Positions 11,243 through 23,120 of a DNA stretch of 64,000 nucleotides are shown one piece after another. The DNA comes from Trichosphaerium sp. ATCC 40318 (lineage: Eukaryota > Discosea > Flabellinia > Trichosidae), in the NCBI GenBank assembly GCA_038496445.1, contig JALMLS010000418.1, forward strand, positions 224,264-288,263, in the 5' to 3' direction. Within the stretch, counting starts at the first letter, position 1; each line of letters opens with the position of its first letter. Position numbers and translations under genes: made by a program. The notes beneath the pieces were generated by a model, which saw only the letters and a program-made list of their open reading frames with translations, did no database searches and was not told the DNA's origin.

Positions 11243-13103
11243 CTACAAAAAACTAAGTTTTAACGAAATGTGCTTTTTTGGTTTTTTTTGTTCATTGAAA
11301 TTAATACCTTGGTTGCTTGCAAAGTTCGTTTTTTGTTTTGTGAGGATATTTGTACTTGGATCAATATTAATATTTACATGTGGACAATAATATTTGATAG
11401 TTGCAGCAATACTGGCTTTATCACCTTTCCACCAGTACGGTATTGGAATATAAACAATACCTTAAACATATTAGTCAGTTTTTGTTCCAAAGAAGTTTTT
11501 GTGCTACCGTTGTCCTCGCAGTACTGCATCTTTTCTATATCGCGTGATTCACGTGATGTAACAGATAAACCTTCGTGGAAAATATGGTCCTTATAATGCT
11601 GTTCTCCTTCAGAAAGAGTGAGAAAAAACTATTATTGTACTCGTTACCTTGATATTCTATTGCGATATTATATTTTGGCACAAAAATATCAACAGTTATG
11701 TTTGTCTGTGAGTGAGCATTTCTTATATCTATCACATGCTCTTCTAGTACCAAAACATCTTCAAAAATACTTTTTACACAGTAAAGGAGGATTCTGTATT
11801 AAAGGAGGTGAGTATTTTAGCATCTTAGAATTACCAAACCTTTGTTCAGATTTTTTTGAGGTGTTTACAAACTTACTCCAATCCCAAGAATATATAGGAT
11901 CAAGCAACTGCAAAGAACGTGGAAAATAGTGCATTGCTCCTCCTCCTAATCGAGCTACATCTTTTTTAGATACTCGATACCTTAATACTATTAGTGTGTC
12001 AAAAGTTGATTTTAGTACCATTGCGAATTTGAGTCTATGTTCAATTCATCCCTAACTTTCCTCAAAAAGTCAATATGGCTTCTTTCTTGTTGCCAATGGC
12101 CATAAGGACTGTAAGAATTTTTAGGAGGCGTATAAGGTGCGTATAAAGCTGCAAGGCTCTTTGATAGAGAACCAAACCTAAGACAATGTAAGGTAAACAG
12201 GAATGTTAGTTTTGTTTTTGTGTACTTTGAAAAAATATCTCCTGCGCCATATCTCTCAACTTCAGACCGACTAAAGTTATGCCAATCATTCAATGACTTT
12301 ATGGACAGCTTTTTGGCTATAGAATCCAATCTAGCTCTTTGATTTTGTGCCCAAAAAGCGCGTTTCATCTCTTCTCTTTCTTGTTGCACAATGACATTTC
12401 TTGGTGCTGGAGTGGAATACTCTGTTTTGAGCGGTTTTGTTTCTTTCCAACTGTGTTCAGGATAAATACCTCTAAGGGCTGAAAGTAGGCAAAATCCGTA
12501 TCTAAGAGCGATATTACAAAGAATACCATACCCACGTGACAGATTTCAAAACTTACTTTTTTAGAATGCCATCACCTCCACTTTTAGATATATCGTATCG
12601 GTGTACCTTTAGCCAACCGTTGAGGTGTGTTACACCAAGAACTTCAGCAATTTTGTTAAATCTATTCCGTTGAGTTTGAGTATCGTTAAGGTGATGCCTT
12701 GGAGCTGTACTAGATTGTTTTAATGGGTTGTTGTGAAAGTTAAACCGTACTTAAATTTTGAGTCCCGCCAAGCGTATTTTGGATATAACGCGCGTAAGGC
12801 ACTCGAAATAGAGGAGTTATACCTAATATAGAGTTAAACATCATATAATTGACTATGGGAGCATGCTTTGGCATTATACTGGCTATTCCAAGATGCCTCA
12901 TGTCTTTATTTACATTATACCACCCTTCAAGATCTTTAATGTTCAGTTGGCGCGCAATGTCATCAAATCGCTGACGTTGATGCCTTACATTATTCCAGTA
13001 GCCTTTTGGAGTAGAACTACTCAATTAGCAACACCTTGAAACTAAATACATACCTCCTATACGTGAGGGGATACTCACGCGCTCCGCCAACTACATAACG
13101 CAT
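11243..13103 (-). CDS. Four-repeat protein with C-terminal restriction-endonuclease-like domain
   Basis: The start ATG ending at 13103 (MRYVVGGAREYPLTY) joins across a 37-nt intron to tandem modules of about 80 residues. Each follows the pattern: aromatic/polar opener, QR...F..IA..L.I..L..W, then a GGG-type turn and a SL..AL...YP..W closer. Modules lie near 12740-13020, 12430-12715, 12080-12400 and 11765-12075 (for example LGGGAMHYFPRSLQLLDPIYSW). The C-terminal domain has VDIFVPKYNIAIEYQGEQHY after removing an intron at about 11612-11648, then IVYIPIPYWWKGDKASIAATI. This is the D...ExQ pattern seen in type II restriction-endonuclease-like (Vsr-like) domains of eukaryotic proteins. I know similar repeat proteins from some fungi and protists, function unknown. 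A DNA nuclease role is inference. Confidence 0.7.
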
Positions 13104-13275
13104 AATATACACATTTTGCGTCTTTCATAGAAGTCAAACAAATACAAACATTGGCCAACTTTCCAGCTGTAAAAAATTAACACACAACGTTTTCTACAAC
13201 ATTTTGGTGTAAAACAATCGTGTTTACCGTATTTTCAACAACTTCGCGACTGTCAAAAAGGTAACTCACCTCCAA
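13104..13275. promoter_or_regulatory. Divergent promoter region, repeat/endonuclease gene and TDH
   Basis: 172 nt separate the two start codons on opposite strands. Both promoters must lie here or overlap the coding regions. Confidence 0.5.
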
Positions 13276-14712
<1,437 letters not shown>

Positions 14713-14927
14713 ATAAAACTTAGTGCTGAAATACCTTTTTGGTAATCAATTTCATTTTAGTAAAGTTCATTAATCGTTTACAATGCTGCGTTTACAATAA
14801 ATCATAGCATGTCTACATTTATTCTCGTCAAAATGTATGGTGACATGTGCCATTGTTTTTGTCGCTTAAACTGTTTAAGGCGCACTCCGAATCATTTAAA
14901 GAGGCGTACGAACTAACTGGGGCAAGT

Positions 14928-17900
14928 ATGAAGATATTAACTGGCTTTGCACTGCTCAGCTTGCTTTTTATTGTTGTTGCAACGGTATGACTAAAAAGTA
15001 ACCCAAAAGTACTCATAACATTACAGGTAGACCTAACTATAAGTAAATTTGATAGCTCAGTCAAAAATGTCGTTACAACAAGCGAGGTTCGTCCGTAGAC
15101 TCCTAAAAATCCACGCTTACGCCGTTAGATGTCGCTCGTACTATTACATAGCGGTAAAGTTTACAAAAGTGAAAACACCACAAGCTGGACTCAGGTAACG
15201 TAGAAATGTGTTATATGCATTTAATAATAACCTTAGGTCAATGTTACAACCAAAATAACCCAAATATTAACCGATAATGAAGACGTGTTACTTGTAGGTA
15301 CGATTTATTGCTGCGATTATCGTAAAATGACAACCACGCGATTAATCTGAAAAAATCAGCATCTCTACAGTTTTCTTCGTCTGGTAGGCACTAACAGCTT
15401 TAAAGGCAACGCGACAATGTATCGGTCTACAGTATGCACAAATTGCAGCGGTTGGACGGATGTAAAAACTGGTTGGACACCGCTGAAGGTAAAGAAATCA
15501 AGTTTTTCACATAAAAGTGAAATTCCCCAATCTTTGCTAAAACCTATTGTTAGATAACTCCCCACCCAGAAAACGCAAATTGGTTGTTAGCTGTAGGAGA
15601 GACTAAGGATTGTTCTAAACTAGCATCAGACAAAACATGTTTTGCACGTGTAAGTAGAAACTAAATGAATCATTTTTGAAATTAAACTCCTTTTCTAGGC
15701 CTACAAATCTAAGGACTTGGGTCTCACGTGGCTGACTATAGATGCAGAATATGTAGTAAAAGCGTACTGGCAGAAATCAGACTACACTAATGTTATTGTG
15801 CAAGAAACAGCTGAAAAGCTTGGAAATTGGTATCAGCAGCGTAACTTCATTGTGCGCCTTGTGTACGTTCTTTAAATATTTTTTGAAGCTGACACTAATT
15901 GTAATTTTGTAGTGCACAAGGAGGATCTTCTAAAAATCCTGGTAAGATTATAATCACAGATGTCCTTGGCGCAGATTATGACTTTGATTCCAAGGTCTTA
16001 TTGGTGTACAAAAAGGCACGTGCACCATTCGCTCTAACCAAGGAATATTACTTACATTTTCTTAGAATACTGATGGCACTGTTTCTATTCACGTTAGCGG
16101 TGTTAAATATGCTGCACACCGATTCGAACCAGCGGATTGGCTAGTAGCTAACGTTACTGCAAACATAAAGCCTGACAATTTCAAAGTCATTCACCCAGGA
16201 AAAGACTTTATACTTGGTGTTTACGGTGATAAAGGTGGTGAGATTTTCATTGGTGATTACCACTTCCAAAAGTATTATTTCTTGCCAATGCTTCAAAATG
16301 TCAGTTGTAAAGCTTCTGGATCGTGTCGTATTATACCTATGGCTGGAATGAAGGGTGTTTATGCCGTAAATCAAGTCCTTGATAAAGAGGTAAAGTCTTT
16401 TTTTTTGCAATGTTTTTCGTCTTTTTTTTTCCCTTCTGCTTTGATTTGAAAGCTTGTGCTTGTTTATTTTAATGTTAATTTAGACCTCCACTGTATTAAC
16501 TACAAATGGTGGTGGTTTATGGGATAAAACAAAGATAACAGGAGAAGGTTGTTTTACAACACTTCATACAGCTTGTGATTGCAGCTATGATGGTATACTA
16601 ACTCGTGAGGATGCTCCTGGTATTGCATTAGCTAATGGAAAGAATACTTGCCCAAAAGAGGAATCAGATGAAATGAAAACGCTTATATCAACGTACGAGC
16701 TTCCTCTAGCATTTTTTTTTTTTGATGAAAACCATTTGATCAATAACAAGAAAAAATCAAGAAAATCTTGCTTTGCGTTTATCGTTTGCAGTTTGTTTTA
16801 ACTGTTTTGATACAGGGAGAACGGTGTATCTTGGAAAACACTTTTTGATTATGGATCCCGTTTCGCTATGTCAAGGTTTGGTGAACTTATTGTTGCATCT
16901 GCTGCAAAGAACAACTCTGGAATTATATCGTAAGAAAAAACACATCCAAATTGAAAGAAATGCTAACATCAATTATAGTTGGTCTTGGAGTCGAGGTGCA
17001 GACTGGAGGACTGTAGAATCCCCTATTCTAGTTGGTGCTTCTACTTCTAAGATTTTAGCCATCAAAGAAACAGCAGACTACTATCAATACGTAGTTTATG
17101 GTACCCTGTAAGCTCGGTTTTCTTTTTTTTTTTGAATTAAACGATCTATGATTTACAAGTATCTTAGAAAGAATGGTACTGGTTTCACTACATTCCTTAA
17201 CATATCTACACCATCACCATGTAAAATGCCACCAGCTTGGCCTGTATATATGAGTATTGAGAGTGATAATGTACGTTGAATTATAATTTGTAAGCTGCGT
17301 AGCTAACAGTTGTAGTGTATCTCTGGAGCACATAGGTACTGGAAACGGCGTAGAAATGAAGAGGTTTGTTTTACTCCTATTGGACAAGAGTTGAATACCC
17401 TACCACCAAGCTTATGTAAATGTGAGCAACATGATTACCTATGGTGTGTTTTTTGTGAGTTTTTTTCGAAAAACTTTATTAATTGATTATCACTCAGCGA
17501 TACTTGCTTTGAAATGGATGGAAACAGGACATGTATTCTAAACAAGTCTATTCCTGGATGTGAACATATCTTACAAGAGCCTCCAGCTCTTTGTAATGAC
17601 ACGTGGACACTCCATTCAGGTACTTACTTATTTTTGTTTTGCTTAAACAACAAACGCTTGTTAACTTTTCTTTCTTTTTTTAGGTTATGTCCCAGCTCCA
17701 CGTTCTGATTGCTCTGGCGGTGTAAAGTATTCTACTGAACAAGTTATTGTATGCCCTATCACACCTACTACTGGTATACAGCTGCAACTTTTAAGTTATC
17801 TTGTATTAACTTTGTTATTTAGCGCCTACATTTAACTTATCAACTTCTTGCGCAACTGCACTTCAATTGCTTAACTCAAGTGCTACGTTCCGCTCACTCC

Positions 17901-18832
17901 AGGCATCTTACAATGCTTCTATGGAAGCTTGTATTGCTGAAGCGCCAACCACCTACTCTTCGTCTGGTAAGCATTGAAACCCTCCGTGGTTTTTTTTTTG
18001 GGATTTGAGAAAGAAGTTTTTTGCTTTGTCCCTTCTTGGTTTTTGAGGCTTGTTTTATTTAATTCACAATCACGTTAATTGCTGTTAGGAACACATAATG
18101 TCCATTGTAAAATGTCAACAAAGGATTATGAAAAATCTTGCGCTGGAAAGGAGTCTCCTATTGATGCTACTTTTTGTGAGCAAAGATTTAGCATAAATAG
18201 TTTTATGGATGTTCGTGGACATAGAGAGTCTGTTACATATGATATTAGTACATACATATGTTTACCAAAAGCTTGCAGAGTACGTAGATAGTCTGTTTTT
18301 CCTCCTTTCTCCAAGTGGAGCCTTTTTTTTTCTGAAGCAAAGATATTTACCTGGTTTGCCTTTTTTACTGTTCTTGTTCTGATCCACCTTGGTTAGGGCG
18401 ATCAAGATGAGGGATTGCTAAAGACATACTTCATTGAAAAATATAAGAATGAGAATGCAACAGCTGAAGCAGAGCAGCGTACGCGACATAAGGCTGGAAT
18501 TGATTGATTTTTTATACTTTTTGTTGTTGGTTTTTTTTTTCTGGAATTCTTTCTTTGTGTTTTCTGCTCTTAACTTCTTTTATTAGTTTGTTTCCCGCCG
18601 AATTCGTGTAGTATTAAATATGTTTGTTCAAAGTTAAATACTTCTCTTGGTCTATGGATAGGTACTGACGAGAAACAAATAAAAACCTTATTCTGTTTTC
18701 TTCTTTTTTTTTTGCTGAACTAATTTTTCAGGTTTGCCTATTATGATTTTGGTTGTATTCGCTATTGGAGGTGGTTTATTATACTGGAAGTATAAAACAA
18801 CTAGTGAATCAAATGATATCGAGTTCGCCTAA
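14928..18832 (+). CDS. VPS10-domain (sortilin-type) sorting receptor
   Basis: A type I receptor of the VPS10/sortilin family, which sorts hydrolases and other ligands between Golgi and endosomes. The start at 14928 encodes a signal peptide (MKILTGFALLSLLFIVVAT). Beta-propeller blades follow, with Asp-box-like segments (CFARAYKSKDLGLTWLTI, DTDGTVSIHV-type, GENGVSWKTLFDYGSRF). HPENANWLLAVGETKDC is a strong family landmark. The Cys-rich 10CC region is visible at 17320-17700 (CISGAHRYWKRRRNEEVCF, CKCEQHDYLW, CFEMDGNRTC). Further Cys-rich exons follow at 17820-18280. The last exon (18732-18832) carries one transmembrane helix (IMILVVFAIGGGLLY) and a tail of about 16 residues lacking an obvious dileucine or YxxPhi signal. 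About 15 introns; several exon borders are provisional. Confidence 0.85.
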
Positions 18833-18959
18833 AAAAAAACAAGTGTAAACAAAGTATTGTTGTATGTAATATACTTGGCTTTTGAAAAATACAAAGGAAG
18901 AGCTTTTTTTTCACTTTCCAATATTTACGCTACTAACATTTACGTAACACCCTACAAGA

Positions 18960-19950
18960 ACAGATTTATACACCAGAATCTGGATTTTTGCTGAGTCGTT
19001 ATTTAAGTTTGTTGAATCTCGCCCCACAGTGATCCCATTATTTATTATGAGCTCGAAAGAACCTCCTATCCGTTAAGTGTATGCGCCAGAACCAGTGTAG
19101 AAACTTGGTCGGGGTTGTTTAAAAGTGAGTAAAGAATATTAATTGTATTCACTGAACTGTTTTTGGTCAACATGAAATCATATTCATAACAACCAACACA
19201 CATAACAACGTGGCTTACCTAAACACGAACAAAAAAACCAACAATGACTCAACAACCACAAACATCTACTACTTCACCAGTCCGTGTCACAATCCAGTTT
19301 GACATTGAACAAGAACAAATTTCATCTACACTCAACAAAGTTCTCACTTGTGGTGTTCAAGTCGGTCCAATATCAATACAAAACGTACACCCTATATCCG
19401 TAAAAAACGTACGTCAACCATCCAGGGTTTAAAATAATATCTCACTCCTAATTAGTTATCGGATAAACCCTCGACTAAACAAGAAAACGATATAGAAGCA
19501 TGTGACGATCAAGAGTTCGATAGCACAGAATCAAGCGACACCGACGATAGTGAATCGAGCGACAATCTGCATTCTGAAAACAACTTTGATCTTATCAGTA
19601 AAATTAGTAAGTGCCCTAGATTCCTCAAACGTGTCCCAGAGGATAAGCGAGAACAATGGATCAAAGCAATACTACAACTCCAATCTGAAGGATACAAGAG
19701 ATGGAGACAATGTCTCAACACAATGATCAAAGTCGGCTTCTCAGGTGACGTTCAACAAGTGATCAATGCAATGGAGGAACAGAAAGCATTTCGCATCCAT
19801 AAAAGACAAGAACGCTCAGAACACAGAGCTTCTAAACGTAAACAATTTGCCAACAAGCGTCCTCAAAGACATGCCAACAAATTCAAAAACAAGCATGCTC
19901 AGAAGAGAATGAGGCAAGCACGTGATAACAAACGTGATCAACTTCCTTAG
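18960..19950 (+). repeat. Inverted duplication unit, arm B
   Basis: The counterpart of the arm at about 6000-7040 in opposite orientation, about 12 kb away. Homology begins near the CAGATTTATA at 18961-18970 and runs through the upstream block and the orphan coding sequence to its C-terminus. The upstream block contains a frame-breaking one-base deletion relative to arm A just before the gene, which helps fix the true start. Confidence 0.8.
19244..19950 (+). CDS. Orphan Ser/Asp-rich, basic-tailed protein, copy B
   Basis: The paralogue of the minus-strand gene at 6056-6738. It opens MTQQPQTSTTSPVRVTIQF, nearly identical to copy A. An intron, either GTACAC- or GTACGT-initiated and ending TAATTAG near 19454, joins SIQN (or eight residues more) to LSDKPSTKQEND. 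The acidic middle has diverged (DSTESSDTDDSESSD). The core CPRFLKRVP, WIKAILQLQSEGYKRW, MIKVGFSGDVQQVINAMEEQ is almost unchanged, and the C-terminus is Lys/Arg-rich (NKFKNKHAQKRMRQ). Conservation of core and splice signals against a drifting acidic linker argues that both copies are under selection. Confidence 0.72.
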
Positions 19951-20212
19951 TCCTAAAGTTTAGTATTGCTCTCTTGTACAAAAAAATAAAACAAAATTGA
20001 TCTACACATGTGGCGTTTTCTTTAGTGACCATTTGCGCTGTTGTACTTGACGTATCTAAGCAATTGATTTAAGACGCGTTAGCTTATGATAACTTCCATA
20101 TTCCTCAAATTTTCGCGCAACAAAAATAGTGGCCTTAACAAAAAAGTGTACACTCATCACTTTGTATCACAAAAATAATACCACCAGAAACAAGCATGTG
20201 CCAGTAGTTTTA

Positions 20213-21555
20213 TTAGTTTAACACCCAGTGTATATACGTAGCAAACTCCGGTGTAAAGTTAAAGCTATAGCTATAGGTTTGGCTGCGCGTGTCTTTTACC
20301 AGTTGTACAATTAAATATCCCGCTATTCCTCCTTTTTTGCGAGTTTTGAGCATATTGGGAAGTACCCAAGGAGTTAAGAAGGTAACTGTTATACATTGGT
20401 TTGACCAAAAAACGTTTGTTTTACAAAATCCGTATGTGAAACCAAAATAGTAAGATATGTACACTCACACCATTCTGAGATGGGTAAGTGTTTTTTACCC
20501 AAATAACATACACACTCCGGTTCTTTTCTAGTTGCGCAAATACGAGGTCACTATAAACCCAAAAACAAACAGTTTGAGGTGCAAACAGTTGGTATTTATT
20601 TTCTTGCTTAATTATTCAATACAATTCTTTAGATTCTTTTTTCTTCGCCTTTGGCGACTTCATACTGCATGATCTTTCGAGTCTCGAAGTTCATCCCGAA
20701 GAGTGGCGCTTCTCCACCCATTAACCCGTCAAAAGTTGTTTTCGGTTTCCCGAAAAAAAACACGTGATTTTTTCGTGGATCTTCTATTTTCAGATAAAGC
20801 ACTTCCGTAAAACTTATGGTTTTGAAAGGCGCCTTCGTTTGCTAGATAGTGCTCTTACTGCTCTTTTCGCTCTCTTCCATCGGCTTGGTGCAGTGGGAGC
20901 TGCTCTAACTCTGTTGTGACGCATTGTCTGCATTCTTGGGGTGTAAAGGTTCGGGTAAACGCAAAGAGTACTGTGCTCCGGTAATACATCACTGAGTAAC
21001 GAACTTTCGTTTACTGGCCCATTACTGCTTAAGACATATCGTGAGTTTCTAGGAGGATACTAGGAGCAAATGTTAGTACTTGAAGAGATGCAAAACAAAA
21101 AAAACAGTGAAAGGTAATACGTACTTTGATGAGACGGATAGATATTACCAAGTCCATACAATCCATGTTTCTTAGGTTTTCTTCTATCACATCATAGAGC
21201 ACGCGTTGGTCATTGTTACCAACCTTTATTTTAAAAGGTGTCTTACTGAGTAGTTTACCATGCTCATTGGCGTAGTAGATGTACATTTTTCTTTGTTGTG
21301 AAGGCATTGCGAGTGAGATGTTGCTTGCTTTGTACTACTTACAGAATATGTCTTACTTTTGGTAAGTTTTCTTGGCACGTTGCACAACCCCGAGGAGTAG
21401 ATGTGTGATTTGCTATCGGGTAATTGAACGACGAAAGAAGTTTTCATATGTGACGTATCTGCGCTTTCTAATAAACCTTGCTTGAACCTGTTTTTAGAAC
21501 TGACTCGAAAGAAAATAATGGCGAGATTTTTTTCTATACGGTATTTCCCCGCCAT
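20213..21555 (-). CDS. Unrecognised gene (possibly two adjacent genes)
   Basis: Coding exons chain on the minus strand, but I do not recognise the product. The likely start ending at 21555 gives MAGKYRIEKNLAIIFFRVSS...KSKTYS. An exon at 21130-21310 reads MYIYYANEHGKLLSKTPFKI...LYDVIEENLRNMD, and one near 20800-21020 is rich in Arg and Lys (SRWKRAKRAVRAL). The next exon gives APFKTISFTEVLYLKIEDP and GKPKTTFDGLMGGEAPLFGM, and could stop at 20629 or splice onward in phase at about 20682 to YQLFAPQTVCFWVYSDLVFA. That segment joins in phase to VTFLTPWVLPNMLKTRKKGG and ends FTPEFATYIHWVLN at 20213. The first join (about 21310-21345) is not resolved, so a split into two genes is possible. Confidence 0.42.
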
Positions 21556-21995
21556 GCTTCGGGGAGGTAGCCAATGAGCTATTTTGAGAGGGAAGGTAAC
21601 GCTTGCTGCCGCTAGTTCCTTGTACGTCCATCGTTTGCAGTAGTAGGCGTTTGTGAAAAGAACGCAGATACTTCCATTCAGCCTTTCGAGATTACGATAC
21701 CATGGCGTTACCTACGCTCGTTATAAGCCTAAAACGATTTTTTGGAAAACTTCAAAGCATGCGTACACGAACTGCGTCGGTTTTAGCGCTAGCGTACTAG
21801 AAAAAGCCCAGAACGACGTGTCAATACAAAAACTAAAGGCTTTAGTAGCAGCCAATAGCGCTAGCTTTTATGCACATTACTTTACGCTAATACGTATTCG
21901 TAGTACAGAAAAAATTATGTTAACGGTTCTTGATTCAACCAAACAATATTTCGTACTGTATTGTTCTACATTAGTCAAACTACCTTAGAGCTATA
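21556..21995. other. Spacer between divergent genes, with one unsupported intronless frame
   Basis: 440 nt between the minus-strand start at 21555 and the eIF3j start at 21996, presumably holding both promoters. A plus-strand frame of 111 codons (21653-21988) fills much of it but has no family motif and ends eight bases before the eIF3j ATG. I treat it as chance or an upstream frame rather than a gene. Confidence 0.4.
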
Positions 21996-22874
21996 ATGAG
22001 TTGGGGTATGTGACTCTAATTAACTAATACACAACCGTTTTGTTAAAAAAAACTGTAGACGACGATGATTTTAATCCTATTACGCCTTTCGGTGCGCAAC
22101 CTGGTATAGCTGTTCAAGAAGACACTGTTCCTTCAAACTGGGACGATGAAGAGGAAGAAGAAGTCGATTGGGAAGCAAAAGCTGCGCCAGTAGTTGTAAG
22201 AGCGCCTGGTGAGAAAGCAGCAAAGCTAGCAGCGAAAAATGCCGCAAAAGAGAAAGCAAGACAAGAGAAAGAAAGAATAAAAGCTGAAGAGTCGAGGGTT
22301 CTATCGGCCGCCGAACGCGCTGAAGCAGCTGAAAAGGCTGATTACGAATTATTGGAAGAAGCATTCCTTGGTGAAACCAGCGCACCTAGTGAAGTCGCAG
22401 CAGTGCCAAAAGCCAAGAAAACACTTGAAACAAAAGCTGATTTTGAACAATACGCAACAGAAATCGCTGAAACGGCGCGAGTCATTGACGTACAACACTA
22501 AAACACCAAATACATTATACTGACGCGTAATTTAGGCAAAATTTTATTACAAAGACTTTGTAAAAACACTCATCAAAGAATTACTAGTAGATATGCGCTC
22601 AACTGATATAAAAGAAATTAATACAGCACTTACAGTGTTAATGAACGAAAAAATGAAAAAAGAAAAAGGGAAAAAAGGACGGTGTACGCACAACAAATTG
22701 AATCAATTATGCTTTTTTTCGCCTCTTCATTGATTTAAACACTTACTAACGCATTAAATAGCAAAAAAGAAGATTGACAAGCGTGAAATTAAACAAGCTG
22801 ATGATGACATGGATGGAGATATGGTAAAAGGAGAGTTCTCTAGATATGAGGATGATTTTGCCGATTTCATGTAG
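21996..22874 (+). CDS. eIF3j: Eukaryotic translation initiation factor 3 subunit J (HCR1)
   Basis: A loosely bound subunit of eIF3 that helps recruit it to the 40S subunit and acts in start-codon scanning and recycling. Exon 1 is just MSW plus one base at 21996; splicing over a GTATGT...CTGTAG intron gives MSWDDDDFNPITPFG. The acidic block NWDDEEEEEVDWE, the Lys/Glu-rich helix (AAKNAAKEKARQEKERIKAE), the luminal-free helical segment DYELLEEAFLG and KADFEQYATEIAE follow in family order. Later exons read FYYKDFVKTLIKELLVDM, then KGKKGR, then KKKIDKREIKQADDD, ending FSRYEDDFADFM, matching the conserved DYEDFM-like C-terminus. Length of about 240 residues fits. Confidence 0.88.
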
Positions 22875-23120
22875 ATGATATTTACAATGTGTCACTTTTA
22901 AACAAAATGTCATTTTTTTGAGTACAACGTGTTGTTAACCTCTTTTCCTTTCCTTGGATATTATAAAATCGCCTTTATTTGTTGTTTATGCTCTGTTTTG
23001 TTGATAGTGTCAAAGCCAATTTGTGAACAAGCCTTTCGAGAAACGCCAAATTGTTAAGTGCGAAGTCTACTTTTCTTAGCTCAATTGATCGCAAAGTAAC
23101 GCCAGTTATACCTTTGGTGC

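Noticed and set aside
16105-16140. A GATTCGAACC box like a tRNA B box
   Set aside because: It lies in a coding exon of the VPS10 receptor, with no A box or acceptor stem around it.
21653-21988. Intronless 111-codon plus-strand frame before eIF3j
   Set aside because: No recognisable family, no intron in an intron-dense region, and it occupies the promoter spacer; kept only as a note.
22080-22385. Leu-rich minus-strand frame
   Set aside because: It is the shadow of the Lys/Glu/Ala-rich eIF3j coding exon on the other strand.
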